A stretch of 64,000 nucleotides of DNA from Dyadobacter diqingensis. GTDB taxonomy: Bacteria > Bacteroidota > Bacteroidia > Cytophagales > Spirosomataceae. Under the pieces are notes generated by a model. The model saw only the letters and a program-made list of their open reading frames with translations, did not search any database and was not told the DNA's origin. Of the stretch, positions 33,978 to 42,750 are shown one piece after another. The stretch's first letter is position 1. The number at the start of each line of letters is the position of its first letter. Position numbers and translations under genes: made by a program. Location: positions 291,068-355,067 of the forward strand of contig NZ_JAMXKF010000008.1 of assembly GCF_024220585.1 (NCBI RefSeq). Reading direction: 5' to 3'.

Positions 33978-36533
33978 ATGCTTACTGAAGCTTCCGTGAA
34001 TCTTTTACAATCATATCGCAGCGGGCTGAACTCGTATGATGAAATTCTGGATGTAAAAGGTCGTGTGAAACCACATTGGCAAGCCCTGTTTGCGACGCTG
34101 GAAAAGCTCGGTATCGACGAATTAAAAACCAGGAATCAGGAAATTATTGACAAACTCCGTGAAAACGGGGTGACTTATAATGTTTACGAGGGCGTGGACG
34201 GTCTTAACCGCCCCTGGCAGCTCGACCCGATTCCGTTTTTAATTGAACAAAAGGAATGGAATTTAATAGCAAAGGGCCTTCAACAGCGGGCCCTGCTGCT
34301 TGATTTGATACTTCGTGATATTTACGGTCCGAGAAATCTGGTTCGGGATGCGGTCATTCCGGCTGAACTGGTTTTTGACAATGTAGGATTTTCACGCCCC
34401 TGCGCAGATTTGATCTTACCGGCACCCAATCAGCTTGTCATGTATGCGGCGGATATTGCCCGCGGGCCTGACGGGCAGATGTGGATCGTTGACAACCGTA
34501 CCCAGGCTCCATCAGGGTCAGGATATACGCTTGAAAACCGGATTGTGATGAGCAAGCTGCTGCCGGAACTCGCGGACGGTATGTATGTGAGCAAATTGTC
34601 TCCTTTTTTTAACAGCGTTCAAAACACCGTTTCCAGGTTATCCGGAAAAAATAAGGAGGCACCCAACATTGTTTATCTCACGCCGGGGCCAAACAACGAG
34701 TCCTATTTTGAGCATGCTTATCTGGCATCTTATTTAGGCTATACACTGGCGCAGGGGGATGATTTATTGGTTCGTGACGGTTATGTCTGGCTGAAATCCA
34801 TTGAAGGTTTACAGCGTGTCGATGTGATCATCCGCAGAATCGACGATGACTGGTGCGACCCGCTGGAACTTCGCGAAGATTCCAGACTGGGTGTTCCCGG
34901 ACTGCTTCATGCCATTCGTAAAGGAAATGTAAAAGTGCTGAATCCGCCGGGTACCAGTGTGCTGGAAAATCATGCGTTTCTGGCATTTATGCATAATATC
35001 TGCCGGTATTTTCTGGGTGAAGATCTGATTATGCCTTCTGTCGCGACCTGGTGGTGCGGACAACCCAAAGAACTGAATTTCGTTTTAAATAATATTGATA
35101 AGCTGATCATAAAAAAGGCTAACCGTAAATCAAGGTTCCGGTCAGTTTATGGCAGACTTCTCACAGCAAAAGATAAAGAAGAATTAAAAAAGGCGCTGAT
35201 CCAGCGGCCGCATGAATACATTGCGCAGGAAGAAGTAAGTCTTTCTACGACGCCTTCTCTGGTTGACGGACTGATCGAACCGCGTTATGCTGCGATACGG
35301 GCATTTTTGGTTTCGGATGAAAAAGGTTACCACGTGATGCAGGGCGGGTTAACGCGGAGTTCGCCGGTAAAAGACCGTTTTGTGATTTCAAACCAGCATG
35401 GCGGGTTATCGAAGGATACCTGGGTGGTTTCGGATAAGACTGATGATGTGCAGGAAAAAATTACCATTCCGGTAACGGCGTCGGTTAATAAACAACCATC
35501 ATTGCCGAGCCGCAGTGCCGAAAACCTTTTCTGGGTTGGACGTTATTGTGAGCGTACCATGGCGGTGGTCAAGTTTATGAACATCGTGATCAATGTGCTT
35601 AATCTTGACAGAAATTTCGGCGGCTCTTCCAAACAGGAACATATAAAAATATTGCTTCAGTCGCTGACACATCTGTCCTCGACTTATCCCGGTTTTCTGG
35701 GTGAGGATAGTCAGGAGCTGCTTAATAAACCTTACAAGGAAATCATTGACCTGGCTTCCGACGTGAACAGACAGGGATCCGTCGCTTCGAATGTCGATTC
35801 TTTTTTACATGCCGTCGGCGCAGTCCGGAACCAGTGGGATATTGAAATCTGGCATATCGTTGACCTGATCGAAAACAGTTTTCATGAAATGAAAAACAGG
35901 TCTTCGATGAACAGCAGCAATATTCAGAAAACACTGGATAAACTCTACACAAGCATGCTGACGTTCCTGGGGGTGATCTCGGAAACGATGCCGCGTGACA
36001 ACAGTTTTTTACTACTCGATACGGGGAAAATAATCGAACGTATTCTTTCCAAGATCAGCATTATCCAGTCGAATTTTGGGGTAAAAAATGAAGCCAATGT
36101 TGAAAACGAGCTGATTGAAGCGACCTTACTGAATCATCATTTACTGGTTAATTACAGGCTTGTTTATAAATCCCAGCTGAATCTGGAAGCGATGCTGGAT
36201 ATGGTTTTATTTGAAAAATCGTTGCCGTATTCGATCGTTTATCTGCTGGATTCATTAAAGGCAAATCTTGATAAATTGCCTGAAACGAGGGGAGAACGCC
36301 TGAATGATGCGCAAAAAGCAGTGCTGGAAGCATCGACGCTGATTAACCTTGCAAGTGTTTCATCATTAAGTGAATATGACAAAGTTTCATTGGATAGAAA
36401 GGAATTGTTCAATCTGATGTCGAAGGTTTCCAGGTTAATTTCGTCGGTTTCCATGACACTGACGAATATGTATTTCAGCCATACGGTCATGCAGCATTCG
36501 TTTTTCAAACCCACAGAGAACGATGAAATATAA
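33978..36533 (+). CDS. Circularly permuted ATP-grasp / Alpha-E fusion
   Basis: An 851-residue fusion. Residues about 1-480 are a circularly permuted type-2 ATP-grasp, expected to activate a carboxylate with ATP and join it to an amine; segments include PIPFLIEQKEWNLIAKGLQQR, DNRTQAPSGSGYTLENRIV and EPRYAAIRAFLV. From about 508 (LPSRSAENLFWVGRYCERT) an Alpha-E helical domain runs to about 845. In most organisms these are separate neighbouring genes, so the fusion supports a physical complex. The gene begins 32 bp after the DUF2126 protein and its last 11 bases overlap the next transglutaminase. A peptide ligase role is inferred from the fold; substrate unknown. Confidence 0.88.
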   Translation: MLTEASVNLLQSYRSGLNSYDEILDVKGRVKPHWQALFATLEKLGIDELKTRNQEIIDKLRENGVTYNVYEGVDGLNRPWQLDPIPFLIEQKEWNLIAKGLQQRALLLDLILRDIYGPRNLVRDAVIPAELVFDNVGFSRPCADLILPAPNQLVMYAADIARGPDGQMWIVDNRTQAPSGSGYTLENRIVMSKLLPELADGMYVSKLSPFFNSVQNTVSRLSGKNKEAPNIVYLTPGPNNESYFEHAYLASYLGYTLAQGDDLLVRDGYVWLKSIEGLQRVDVIIRRIDDDWCDPLELREDSRLGVPGLLHAIRKGNVKVLNPPGTSVLENHAFLAFMHNICRYFLGEDLIMPSVATWWCGQPKELNFVLNNIDKLIIKKANRKSRFRSVYGRLLTAKDKEELKKALIQRPHEYIAQEEVSLSTTPSLVDGLIEPRYAAIRAFLVSDEKGYHVMQGGLTRSSPVKDRFVISNQHGGLSKDTWVVSDKTDDVQEKITIPVTASVNKQPSLPSRSAENLFWVGRYCERTMAVVKFMNIVINVLNLDRNFGGSSKQEHIKILLQSLTHLSSTYPGFLGEDSQELLNKPYKEIIDLASDVNRQGSVASNVDSFLHAVGAVRNQWDIEIWHIVDLIENSFHEMKNRSSMNSSNIQKTLDKLYTSMLTFLGVISETMPRDNSFLLLDTGKIIERILSKISIIQSNFGVKNEANVENELIEATLLNHHLLVNYRLVYKSQLNLEAMLDMVLFEKSLPYSIVYLLDSLKANLDKLPETRGERLNDAQKAVLEASTLINLASVSSLSEYDKVSLDRKELFNLMSKVSRLISSVSMTLTNMYFSHTVMQHSFFKPTENDEI

Positions 36534-37398
36534 GCTAACGCATTTAACGGAATACAATTATGCGGAGCCGGTAAGCACCTACCACAGCCTCGTTTGCCTG
36601 ACACCGCGAACGCTGCCGAAACAACTTTGTCAGGGTTTTTCAATTGAAGTGTCTCCAACGCCGGCCGAGATTATTGAGCGGGTGGATTTTTATGGAAATA
36701 CAACACATTATTTTTCGCTGCACGCACCGCACAAAAAGCTTACTGTAAAGACAACCAGCATTGTGGAATGTCTGATCGAAACAACCGGGGCGCCGATCCG
36801 CTCGGATGTTACCTGTGCGGAAGCACGGCTGCGTTTTATGCAGGATCGCCCGCTGAAAGTTTCTTTGCTGGAATATTTGTTGCCAAGCCCGCTGATCAAA
36901 TGGGATCCCGCGATTGTTCATTTTGCAGAAGATTGTTTTCAGGACGACCGGCCGCTTTATGAATGTGTGCACGCTTTAAGCCGGAAGATTTTTACCGAAT
37001 TTGATTTTGTTCCGGATTTTACAACCATTCACACACCGATTCGTGAAGTATTGGCGGCAAAAAAAGGTGTTTGTCAGGATTTTTCACATTTGGCTATTGC
37101 TTGCCTGAGGAGTTTCGGGTTTGCAGCCCGTTATGTGAGCGGTTATCTGGAAACGCTTCCGCCTCCGGGTAAGGCAAAATTGCAGGGTTCCGATGCGTCT
37201 CATGCCTGGATTTCGGTTTTTATACCCGATTATGGCTGGTGTGATTTTGATCCTACCAATAACGTGGTGCCGGGCGAACGTCACATTATTACGGCCTGGG
37301 GAAGAGATTACAGCGATGTCCCGCCACTGAAAGGAATAATTTTCAGCTCAGGAAAACATAGTTTATCTGTGGAAGTGGATGTAATTCCTGTGGATTAA
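36523..37398 (+). CDS. Transglutaminase-like protein (second of locus)
   Basis: A 291-residue cytosolic transglutaminase-fold protein with the N-terminal beta domain (MKYKLTHLTEYNYAEPVSTY) and a complete triad: C184 (KKGVCQDFSHLAIACLR), H227 (GSDASHAWISVFI) and D243 (YGWCDFDPTNN). These relatives are usually peptidases rather than crosslinkers. Its ATG overlaps the ATP-grasp gene by 11 bases, implying translational coupling. Together the three genes give two cysteine-peptidase-like enzymes around one ligase. No obvious terminator follows; the 223-bp gap to pdhB shows no clear promoter. Confidence 0.9.
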   Translation: MKYKLTHLTEYNYAEPVSTYHSLVCLTPRTLPKQLCQGFSIEVSPTPAEIIERVDFYGNTTHYFSLHAPHKKLTVKTTSIVECLIETTGAPIRSDVTCAEARLRFMQDRPLKVSLLEYLLPSPLIKWDPAIVHFAEDCFQDDRPLYECVHALSRKIFTEFDFVPDFTTIHTPIREVLAAKKGVCQDFSHLAIACLRSFGFAARYVSGYLETLPPPGKAKLQGSDASHAWISVFIPDYGWCDFDPTNNVVPGERHIITAWGRDYSDVPPLKGIIFSSGKHSLSVEVDVIPVD

Positions 37399-37621
37399 CA
37401 CTTAAAATTGTAATATCTTTTTAGTTTTCACAGAATGCTTGTTTAAACAATTTGAGAATTGACCTTGTTTCTCTAATTTTACCACATCATTTTAGAAACC
37501 AGTATAGATAACCTTATTTTGATGAAACCAGGCGAAATTGAATTTAACCTCCTTCGGATGAATTTGTCTGGCTACATCCCGGTGGGGAACCACGGACCAT
37601 TAAATAATCATAAAATTACGG

Positions 37622-38602
37622 ATGAAAGAAATAGCATTTAGAGATGCCATTCGCGACGCCATGTCGGAAGAGATGCGCCGGGATCAAAGTGTATTCCTTA
37701 TGGGCGAGGAAGTTGCGGAATATAATGGCGCCTATAAAGCCAGTCAGGGAATGCTTGATGAATTTGGACCGGAACGTGTGATTGATACACCGATCGCCGA
37801 ATTGGGTTTTGCAGGAATTGGAGTTGGAGCAGCCGGAAACGGTCTCCGTCCTATCATTGAATTTATGACATTCAACTTTTCGTTGGTTGCGATTGATCAG
37901 ATCATCAACAGCGCTGCGAAAATTTTATCTATGTCTGCCGGACAGTACGGTGCTCCTATCGTATTCCGCGGACCAACTGGAAATGCAGGTCAGCTGGGTG
38001 CGCAGCACTCGCAGAACTTTGAAAACTGGTTCGCTAACACGCCAGGTTTGAAAGTGGTTGTTCCTTCAAATCCATACGACGCAAAAGGACTTTTGAAATC
38101 AGCCATCCGCGATAACAACCCGGTTATCTTTATGGAATCGGAAGTAATGTATGGCGATAAAATGATGGTTCCTGAGGAAGAATATCTTATTCCATTGGGA
38201 AAAGCAGATGTAAAACGTCAGGGAAAAGATGTTACCATTGTTTCTTTTGGTAAAATGATCCCACGTGTGGTAATGCCGGCTGTTTTGCAACTGGAAAAAG
38301 AAGGTATCGACGTGGAAGTAATCGATTTGAGGACGGTTAAGCCTATTGACTATGCGACCGTTGTAGAATCTGTAAAGAAAACAAACCGTTGCGTTGTTGT
38401 TGAAGAAGCATGGCCGTTGGCATCTATTTCAACTGAGATTGCTTATCATATCCAGCGTAATGCATTTGATTATATGGATGCACCGGTAATCCGCGTAACC
38501 AACCGCGATGTGCCGCTTCCATACGCGCCAACGCTTATTGAAGAAATTTTACCAAATGTTAAGCGGGTTGTAGAGGCAGTGAAGACTGTTCTTTATAAAT
38601 AA
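37622..38602 (+). CDS. pdhB: Pyruvate dehydrogenase E1 component, beta subunit
   Basis: A 326-residue beta subunit of pyruvate dehydrogenase, which with the alpha subunit uses thiamine diphosphate to decarboxylate pyruvate and feed acetyl-CoA production. Landmarks: MGEEVAEYNGAYKASQGML with the ThDP-contacting Glu, RVIDTPIAELGFAGIGVGAA, FRGPTGNAGQLGAQHSQ and a transketolase C-terminal domain (VSFGKMIPRVVMPA onward). The alpha subunit is not adjacent. It differs from the fused E1 at the left edge, so the organism has at least two E1 systems. A terminator follows. Confidence 0.95.
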   Translation: MKEIAFRDAIRDAMSEEMRRDQSVFLMGEEVAEYNGAYKASQGMLDEFGPERVIDTPIAELGFAGIGVGAAGNGLRPIIEFMTFNFSLVAIDQIINSAAKILSMSAGQYGAPIVFRGPTGNAGQLGAQHSQNFENWFANTPGLKVVVPSNPYDAKGLLKSAIRDNNPVIFMESEVMYGDKMMVPEEEYLIPLGKADVKRQGKDVTIVSFGKMIPRVVMPAVLQLEKEGIDVEVIDLRTVKPIDYATVVESVKKTNRCVVVEEAWPLASISTEIAYHIQRNAFDYMDAPVIRVTNRDVPLPYAPTLIEEILPNVKRVVEAVKTVLYK

Positions 38603-38617
38603 CTTAACAATAAAGTA

Positions 38618-38657
38618 ACAAAGCCATTTCCCGCCGCAGGTTGTGGCTTTGTTTTTT
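38618..38657 (+). terminator. Terminator after pdhB
   Basis: ACAAAGCCA (38618-38626) pairs with TGGCTTTGT (38644-38652), followed by a run of T. It lies 15 bp after the stop. Confidence 0.8.
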
Positions 38658-38763
38658 GATTGCCAGTGCTTTGTCCTACTAGTTGGGTGGACTTTATGAG
38701 TGATTTCAATAGGAAGGGGAGCTTTTCCCGGAATTTATTGTTCAGAAGTAAACTGATTACTAT

Positions 38764-38771
38764 TATTTTTG
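38764..38771 (+). promoter_or_regulatory. -7 box for DksA-like gene
   Basis: TATTTTTG matches TAnnTTTG and lies 43 bp upstream of the ATG at 38815. A TTG at 38738-38740 is 23 bp upstream, slightly farther than the usual spacing. Confidence 0.45.
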
Positions 38772-38814
38772 TTTTATAAAGGGGCCTTAATACAGATTCA
38801 AATCAATTAAGATT

Positions 38815-39198
38815 ATGCAAGAAGAAAGGACTAGATATTCTGAGGAGGAATTGAAGGAATTTGAGATACTTATCCGTGCAAAACTGGAAGGAACTCTCGA
38901 TGAACTTAACTATATTAAGGGAGGTCTGAGCAAAAAGAACGATAGCGGTACAGATAATACGGCGAGCACAGCGAAGTCTATCGAAGACGGTGCTGATGCA
39001 AGTGAACGTGAAAATCTAAGCCAGTTGGCGGCCAGATTACAGAAGTATTCAATTCAGCTGGAAAATGCACTGGTACGCATTAAAAATGGTACATACGGTG
39101 TTTGTATTGATTCAGGTAAACTGATTCCAAAAGAGAGGCTGCGTATTGTACCTCACACACAACAAACGATTGAAGCAAAATTGAAACGGGTAAACTGA
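38815..39198 (+). CDS. TraR/DksA-like protein lacking the zinc cysteines
   Basis: A 127-residue coiled-coil plus finger protein of the TraR/DksA family, which binds the RNA polymerase secondary channel and alters initiation. The N-terminal 85 residues are helical and charged. The C-terminal finger pattern NGTYGVCIDSGKLIPKERL then RIVPHTQQTIEAKLK keeps the family spacing, but only one of the four zinc cysteines remains (C at the first position; the CxxC near the end is replaced by TQQT). Such cysteine-poor forms are common in Bacteroidota and may fold without zinc. Monocistronic with its own promoter and terminator. Confidence 0.82.
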   Translation: MQEERTRYSEEELKEFEILIRAKLEGTLDELNYIKGGLSKKNDSGTDNTASTAKSIEDGADASERENLSQLAARLQKYSIQLENALVRIKNGTYGVCIDSGKLIPKERLRIVPHTQQTIEAKLKRVN

Positions 39199-39238
39199 TT
39201 TCGTCTGAAAAAACTTTACTCCTTTGCTATAAAAAATT

Positions 39239-39275
39239 GAAGGCAAGCATACTGTTCCGGTGTGCTTGCCTTTTT
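39239..39275 (+). terminator. Terminator after DksA-like gene
   Basis: AAGGCAAGCATAC and GTGTGCTTGCCTT pair, followed by TTTTT. It lies between convergent genes (the sbcD stop is at 39295). Confidence 0.85.
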
Positions 39276-39294
39276 ATCTATACAGTAACAGGAT

Positions 39295-40515
39295 TTATTC
39301 CTCTGTTCCCAACACTTCCCGGAAAACATTCAGTAAGCCTTCCGAAGGTTCCTGTCCTTTATTTTTACTTTTGAAATATTCCTGAAAAAGACTTTCCATA
39401 CTCAGAGTAAGATCAATACCTGAGGAACCACCCTCTTCCACGATCTTTTTAATTTGCGGGATAATCTGCACGAGACCTGCATGTGCCTCTGTCAGGCGTT
39501 TTTTATCAGCTGCTTCCAGATAGTTATCCGAAACGATCGTAAGCTCAACCAGATCCTCCGGATGCTCCTGAAGCCAGATAATGGCTTCATCAATCGAATC
39601 AAATTTTCCGCGGCGAAGTTTCTTTCCTTTCGTCAGTTCGATAGCCCGATAATTATTCAGTTTCCCTGCCTCTGCGTCAAGGAGAATGACATACTTCGTC
39701 TGGTTTGCTTCTGAAAAACTATAAGCCAGCGGACTGCTGGAATAAACGGATGGCGCCGGCATTTTATCCACGCGGTGATAACGGTGCAAATGACCCAGCG
39801 CGATGTAATGAATTTGCTCGGGGAAATTTTCAGTGTAAATGGCCTGCGCCCCGCCGATATGTAAAATCGGTCTCTCTTCATCTGGTTCTTCTTCGGGAGC
39901 CGGATCCCCTTTTTTCATGACATACAGATGTGTGACGAGCAGGTTAAAACCGTTATCGTCCAGATATTTTTCAGCCAGCTCCTGCCAGTGTTTTTGTAAA
40001 TGGGTTCGCAGGTTTTCTTCCGAATCTTCCAGGCCTAAAAAGGTCTTAAGGCGCTGCTCATTGGCGTACGGTGTGTGCAGGATACGCAGCGGGATTTCAG
40101 ATTTCGGGAGTTTGATTTCAATAAATCCCTTGTCAGATTTAACGATTTCCAGTCCTGCCTGGGTTTGAAATGGTTTTATTTCCGCATTGGGGAAACCCAC
40201 AAAAATAATCCCGCAGACCTTCGCCAGGGCATCGGGCACCTCAATACGCTCGGGGGAGTCGTGATTGCCGGCAATCGCGATCACTGCGCGGCTGCCATGG
40301 GCGGATAATCTGTATAAGGTGCTGTATAATAGTTCGGTAGATTCGGAGGATGGGTTAAAGTTATCGAACAGATCGCCGGCCACCACCACAGCATCAACTT
40401 CTTCCTGATCAGCAATTTCACAAATTTCATTTAACACGAGCCTTTGTTCTTCCAGTCTGGAAAAGTTGTCAAGCTTTTTTCCGATATGCCAGTCTGCGGT
40501 GTGGAGAATTTTCAT
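39295..40515 (-). CDS. sbcD: Exonuclease SbcCD subunit D
   Basis: A 406-residue calcineurin-like phosphoesterase, nuclease subunit of SbcCD, which with the SbcC ATPase opens DNA hairpins and trims ends. All metal motifs are present: ILHTADWHIGKK, VVVAGDLFDNF, AIAGNHDSPERI, LVTHLYV and ALGHLHRYH. The C-terminal capping region is also there. SbcC usually follows sbcD directly; here the gene downstream is the convergent DksA-like gene, so SbcC must be elsewhere. It is divergent from the deacetylase gene. Confidence 0.93.
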   Translation of the reverse strand: MKILHTADWHIGKKLDNFSRLEEQRLVLNEICEIADQEEVDAVVVAGDLFDNFNPSSESTELLYSTLYRLSAHGSRAVIAIAGNHDSPERIEVPDALAKVCGIIFVGFPNAEIKPFQTQAGLEIVKSDKGFIEIKLPKSEIPLRILHTPYANEQRLKTFLGLEDSEENLRTHLQKHWQELAEKYLDDNGFNLLVTHLYVMKKGDPAPEEEPDEERPILHIGGAQAIYTENFPEQIHYIALGHLHRYHRVDKMPAPSVYSSSPLAYSFSEANQTKYVILLDAEAGKLNNYRAIELTKGKKLRRGKFDSIDEAIIWLQEHPEDLVELTIVSDNYLEAADKKRLTEAHAGLVQIIPQIKKIVEEGGSSGIDLTLSMESLFQEYFKSKNKGQEPSEGLLNVFREVLGTEE

Positions 40516-40622
40516 TTTGGGTAATTATTTTAGCGAAAATAATACTTCGTTTGGATACATTTGAAATATTTAATCGAACTCCATTGATCTATCGCTTCCA
40601 AAAAATATATAAAAACATCAGG

Positions 40623-41411
40623 ATGCTGGCATTCTTTGCCCCCATCGCACTGTCGATAATCTCCTGCCGTGAAAAACCCGCTGATTCGGAAAAATCCGGC
40701 ATCGCCATTTCTTTCGATGACCATTTTATCAACGATTGGTATGCATTAAGGCCACTTTTTCAAAAATACGATGCCAAAGTCACCTTTTTTCTGACCTGCC
40801 CTGATACGCTTACTCCTGACGAAATTATCAAAATAAAACAACTGCAAAAAGACGGACACGAAATCGGTTTTCACGGAACGATACACGGCAATGCCACAGA
40901 AATGTTAAAATCTCATGGTCCCGAAAAGTATATCGAAACCGAACTAAAACCGGGGTTAAAACATCTGGCACAAATCGGGATAAAACCGACTTCCTATGCG
41001 CATCCCGGCGGAAATCATACAGATGAGGCGGATTCAATCTTACTGGCAAACGGATTCAAAATTCTTCGGGATGTTGCGCAGGCGGAGCGGGAATTATTTG
41101 GGATCCCCGTCTATCATTTGGCTCCAAGAATCATGCGCTGGATTTATTATCCGTTCAATAAAAAGCGGATCGTAGATGCGCTGATGATTGACGAAGGGAC
41201 GAATATTAGTGAAAATGAAATAAAAGAAGCATTAAAAAGGGCAAAAGAAACAAATACAGCAGTTATGCTTTTCGGTCATCAGCCATTATATGAAAAACCA
41301 AAAAACGGCCAATACGGATTCAGCGTAGCATTTTTGGAAACAATCCTTAAGGAAGCAAAATCTCAAAACCTGAAATTCTACACCATGTCCGAACTCCAGG
41401 ACTCAAAATAG
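40623..41411 (+). CDS. Polysaccharide deacetylase family lipoprotein
   Basis: A 262-residue NodB-fold deacetylase. A lipoprotein signal ends at LSIISC (C15), so it is tethered to a membrane. NodB motifs are present: ISFDDHF (general base and metal Asp), GFHGTIHG (metal HxxxH type), and SYAHPGGNH. The C-terminus has an AVMLFGHQPLYE motif giving the usual late His. It probably removes acetyl groups from a sugar polymer or peptidoglycan in the periplasm. The start is ATG 40623; the longer frame begins at a TTG and would bury the signal. It is divergent from sbcD and convergent with the acyltransferase. Confidence 0.85.
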   Translation: MLAFFAPIALSIISCREKPADSEKSGIAISFDDHFINDWYALRPLFQKYDAKVTFFLTCPDTLTPDEIIKIKQLQKDGHEIGFHGTIHGNATEMLKSHGPEKYIETELKPGLKHLAQIGIKPTSYAHPGGNHTDEADSILLANGFKILRDVAQAERELFGIPVYHLAPRIMRWIYYPFNKKRIVDALMIDEGTNISENEIKEALKRAKETNTAVMLFGHQPLYEKPKNGQYGFSVAFLETILKEAKSQNLKFYTMSELQDSK

Positions 41412-41450
41412 ACTCTCCTAAAACCTTCAATAAACGCAGAGGTAGGTGAG

Positions 41451-41572
41451 TTTTGCGCGGAGTTAAAGGAGTTGTTTATTTAACAAAAACGAATGCCTGA
41501 CCGGTCGGCGGCCGGTCATTTTATTAACTCATTTCCTGAAATTAAAAACACCTCCCCAAACACCGCGTAAAA
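41451..41572. repeat. Nested inverted repeat around a terminator
   Basis: TTTTGCGCGGAGTTAAAGGA (41451-41470, continuing to 41476) and its imperfect inverted copy ending TACCG-type CGCGTAAAA at 41547-41572 match at about 20 of 26 positions. The centre of the arms coincides with the small perfect hairpin at 41498-41518. This fills much of the 202-bp gap between convergent genes. Confidence 0.5.
41498..41524. terminator. Terminator between deacetylase and acyltransferase genes
   Basis: TGACCGG (41498-41504) pairs with CCGGTCA (41512-41518), followed by a TTTTATT run. It lies between convergent genes. Confidence 0.7.
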
Positions 41573-41613
41573 CCGCGCGGCGGACCGAACCCAAACTCTG
41601 CATTTAACACAAA

Positions 41614-42738
41614 CTATCGTCCGAAATGTCGATCCTTAAAAGCTAACAAAGGTTTTTCGAAATAGTTATAGGAAAGTGCCGTCACGCCTACCGACAATAC
41701 CAGCGTGAGCACGTACAGGATGATGTGATAACCCGTGCCCGATATTTGCGGCGAAAAAGTTCTTAACGTATTGATTATAATGACAATGACAAAAACGTGG
41801 TAGATGTAAAGTCCATAAGATATCTTGCCCAGATAACTCATGACTTTATTTTCCAGGCTGATGATCGTATTTTTATTGCAGGATACATTCAGTACAAAAA
41901 AGCTGAAAAAGAGCGCGTACAGTTCCAGAAATCCGGTAAAATGTACTCCTGAGAAAAACAGCACTGCCAGCAAGGTATACACGACAATCTGAACGTCTTT
42001 TCTGAAAACAAAATCGAGAATCGTGGTCTTTTTTGTATAAACCAGATATGCGCAAAGTCCGCCAAGTGCCATGGTCTGGATACGAAACTGGCCCAGGAAA
42101 GTGGTAATTGCAGATATTTTCTCTTCATCTGTTTTATCAAGAAGATATGCTCCGCCGAACAAAAGAGCAGCCGTAACGAAGAGAAAAAGGAAAAGAATCC
42201 GGCCGCTTTTCCTGGGATACTTGATAATCCAGGGCCACAGATAGTAAAACTGCTCTTCCACGCCAATGGACCAGGTCTGTGCGCACCAATACGGAAGGTC
42301 GTAAAGTACGAACGCATAATTGGGCAGGACGAGAAACAGCAATGCCAGTCGCGGAGCGACGTCATGTGTCAGTTTTTCGTTTGCATCTGGGAAATAAAGC
42401 AGGTCAATATGGGGGAATACAAAAAACGATAAACCAATGATCAGAAAATAAATAGGCCAGATCCGGAATACCCTGCGCAGGTAGAATTTTTTTGCGTCCA
42501 CATCACCGAAACGCCCTTTTTCTTCGAGTAGCAAATAGGTTATCAAAAATCCGCTTAATACGAAAAACAAACCTACGCCCAGCCTGCCGGCATGTTTTAT
42601 GATTGTTACATCATAAAAATTGTCAATACCAAAAGCATGTTTGGCCTGCTCCAAATGATGAAAAACCACTAAAAGTGCTGCAATGCAGCGAATGCCATTC
42701 AAATTGGGAAAGTAACGCTTGTTTTCCGAGTGTGCCAC
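41614..42738 (-). CDS. OafA/YrhL-type membrane acyltransferase
   Basis: A 374-residue integral membrane acyltransferase (Acyl_transf_3) with about ten helices, which usually transfers O-acetyl groups to surface polysaccharide or LPS. The N-terminal family motif NLNGIRCIAALLVVFHHLEQ is present with its catalytic-type His, and a loop WSIGVEEQFYYLWPW matches the family. No SGNH domain at the C-terminus. It lies 12 bp downstream of kdsC on the same strand, consistent with a shared LPS theme. Confidence 0.88.
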   Translation of the reverse strand: MAHSENKRYFPNLNGIRCIAALLVVFHHLEQAKHAFGIDNFYDVTIIKHAGRLGVGLFFVLSGFLITYLLLEEKGRFGDVDAKKFYLRRVFRIWPIYFLIIGLSFFVFPHIDLLYFPDANEKLTHDVAPRLALLFLVLPNYAFVLYDLPYWCAQTWSIGVEEQFYYLWPWIIKYPRKSGRILFLFLFVTAALLFGGAYLLDKTDEEKISAITTFLGQFRIQTMALGGLCAYLVYTKKTTILDFVFRKDVQIVVYTLLAVLFFSGVHFTGFLELYALFFSFFVLNVSCNKNTIISLENKVMSYLGKISYGLYIYHVFVIVIIINTLRTFSPQISGTGYHIILYVLTLVLSVGVTALSYNYFEKPLLAFKDRHFGR

Positions 42739-42750
42739 TTATTTCTATTC

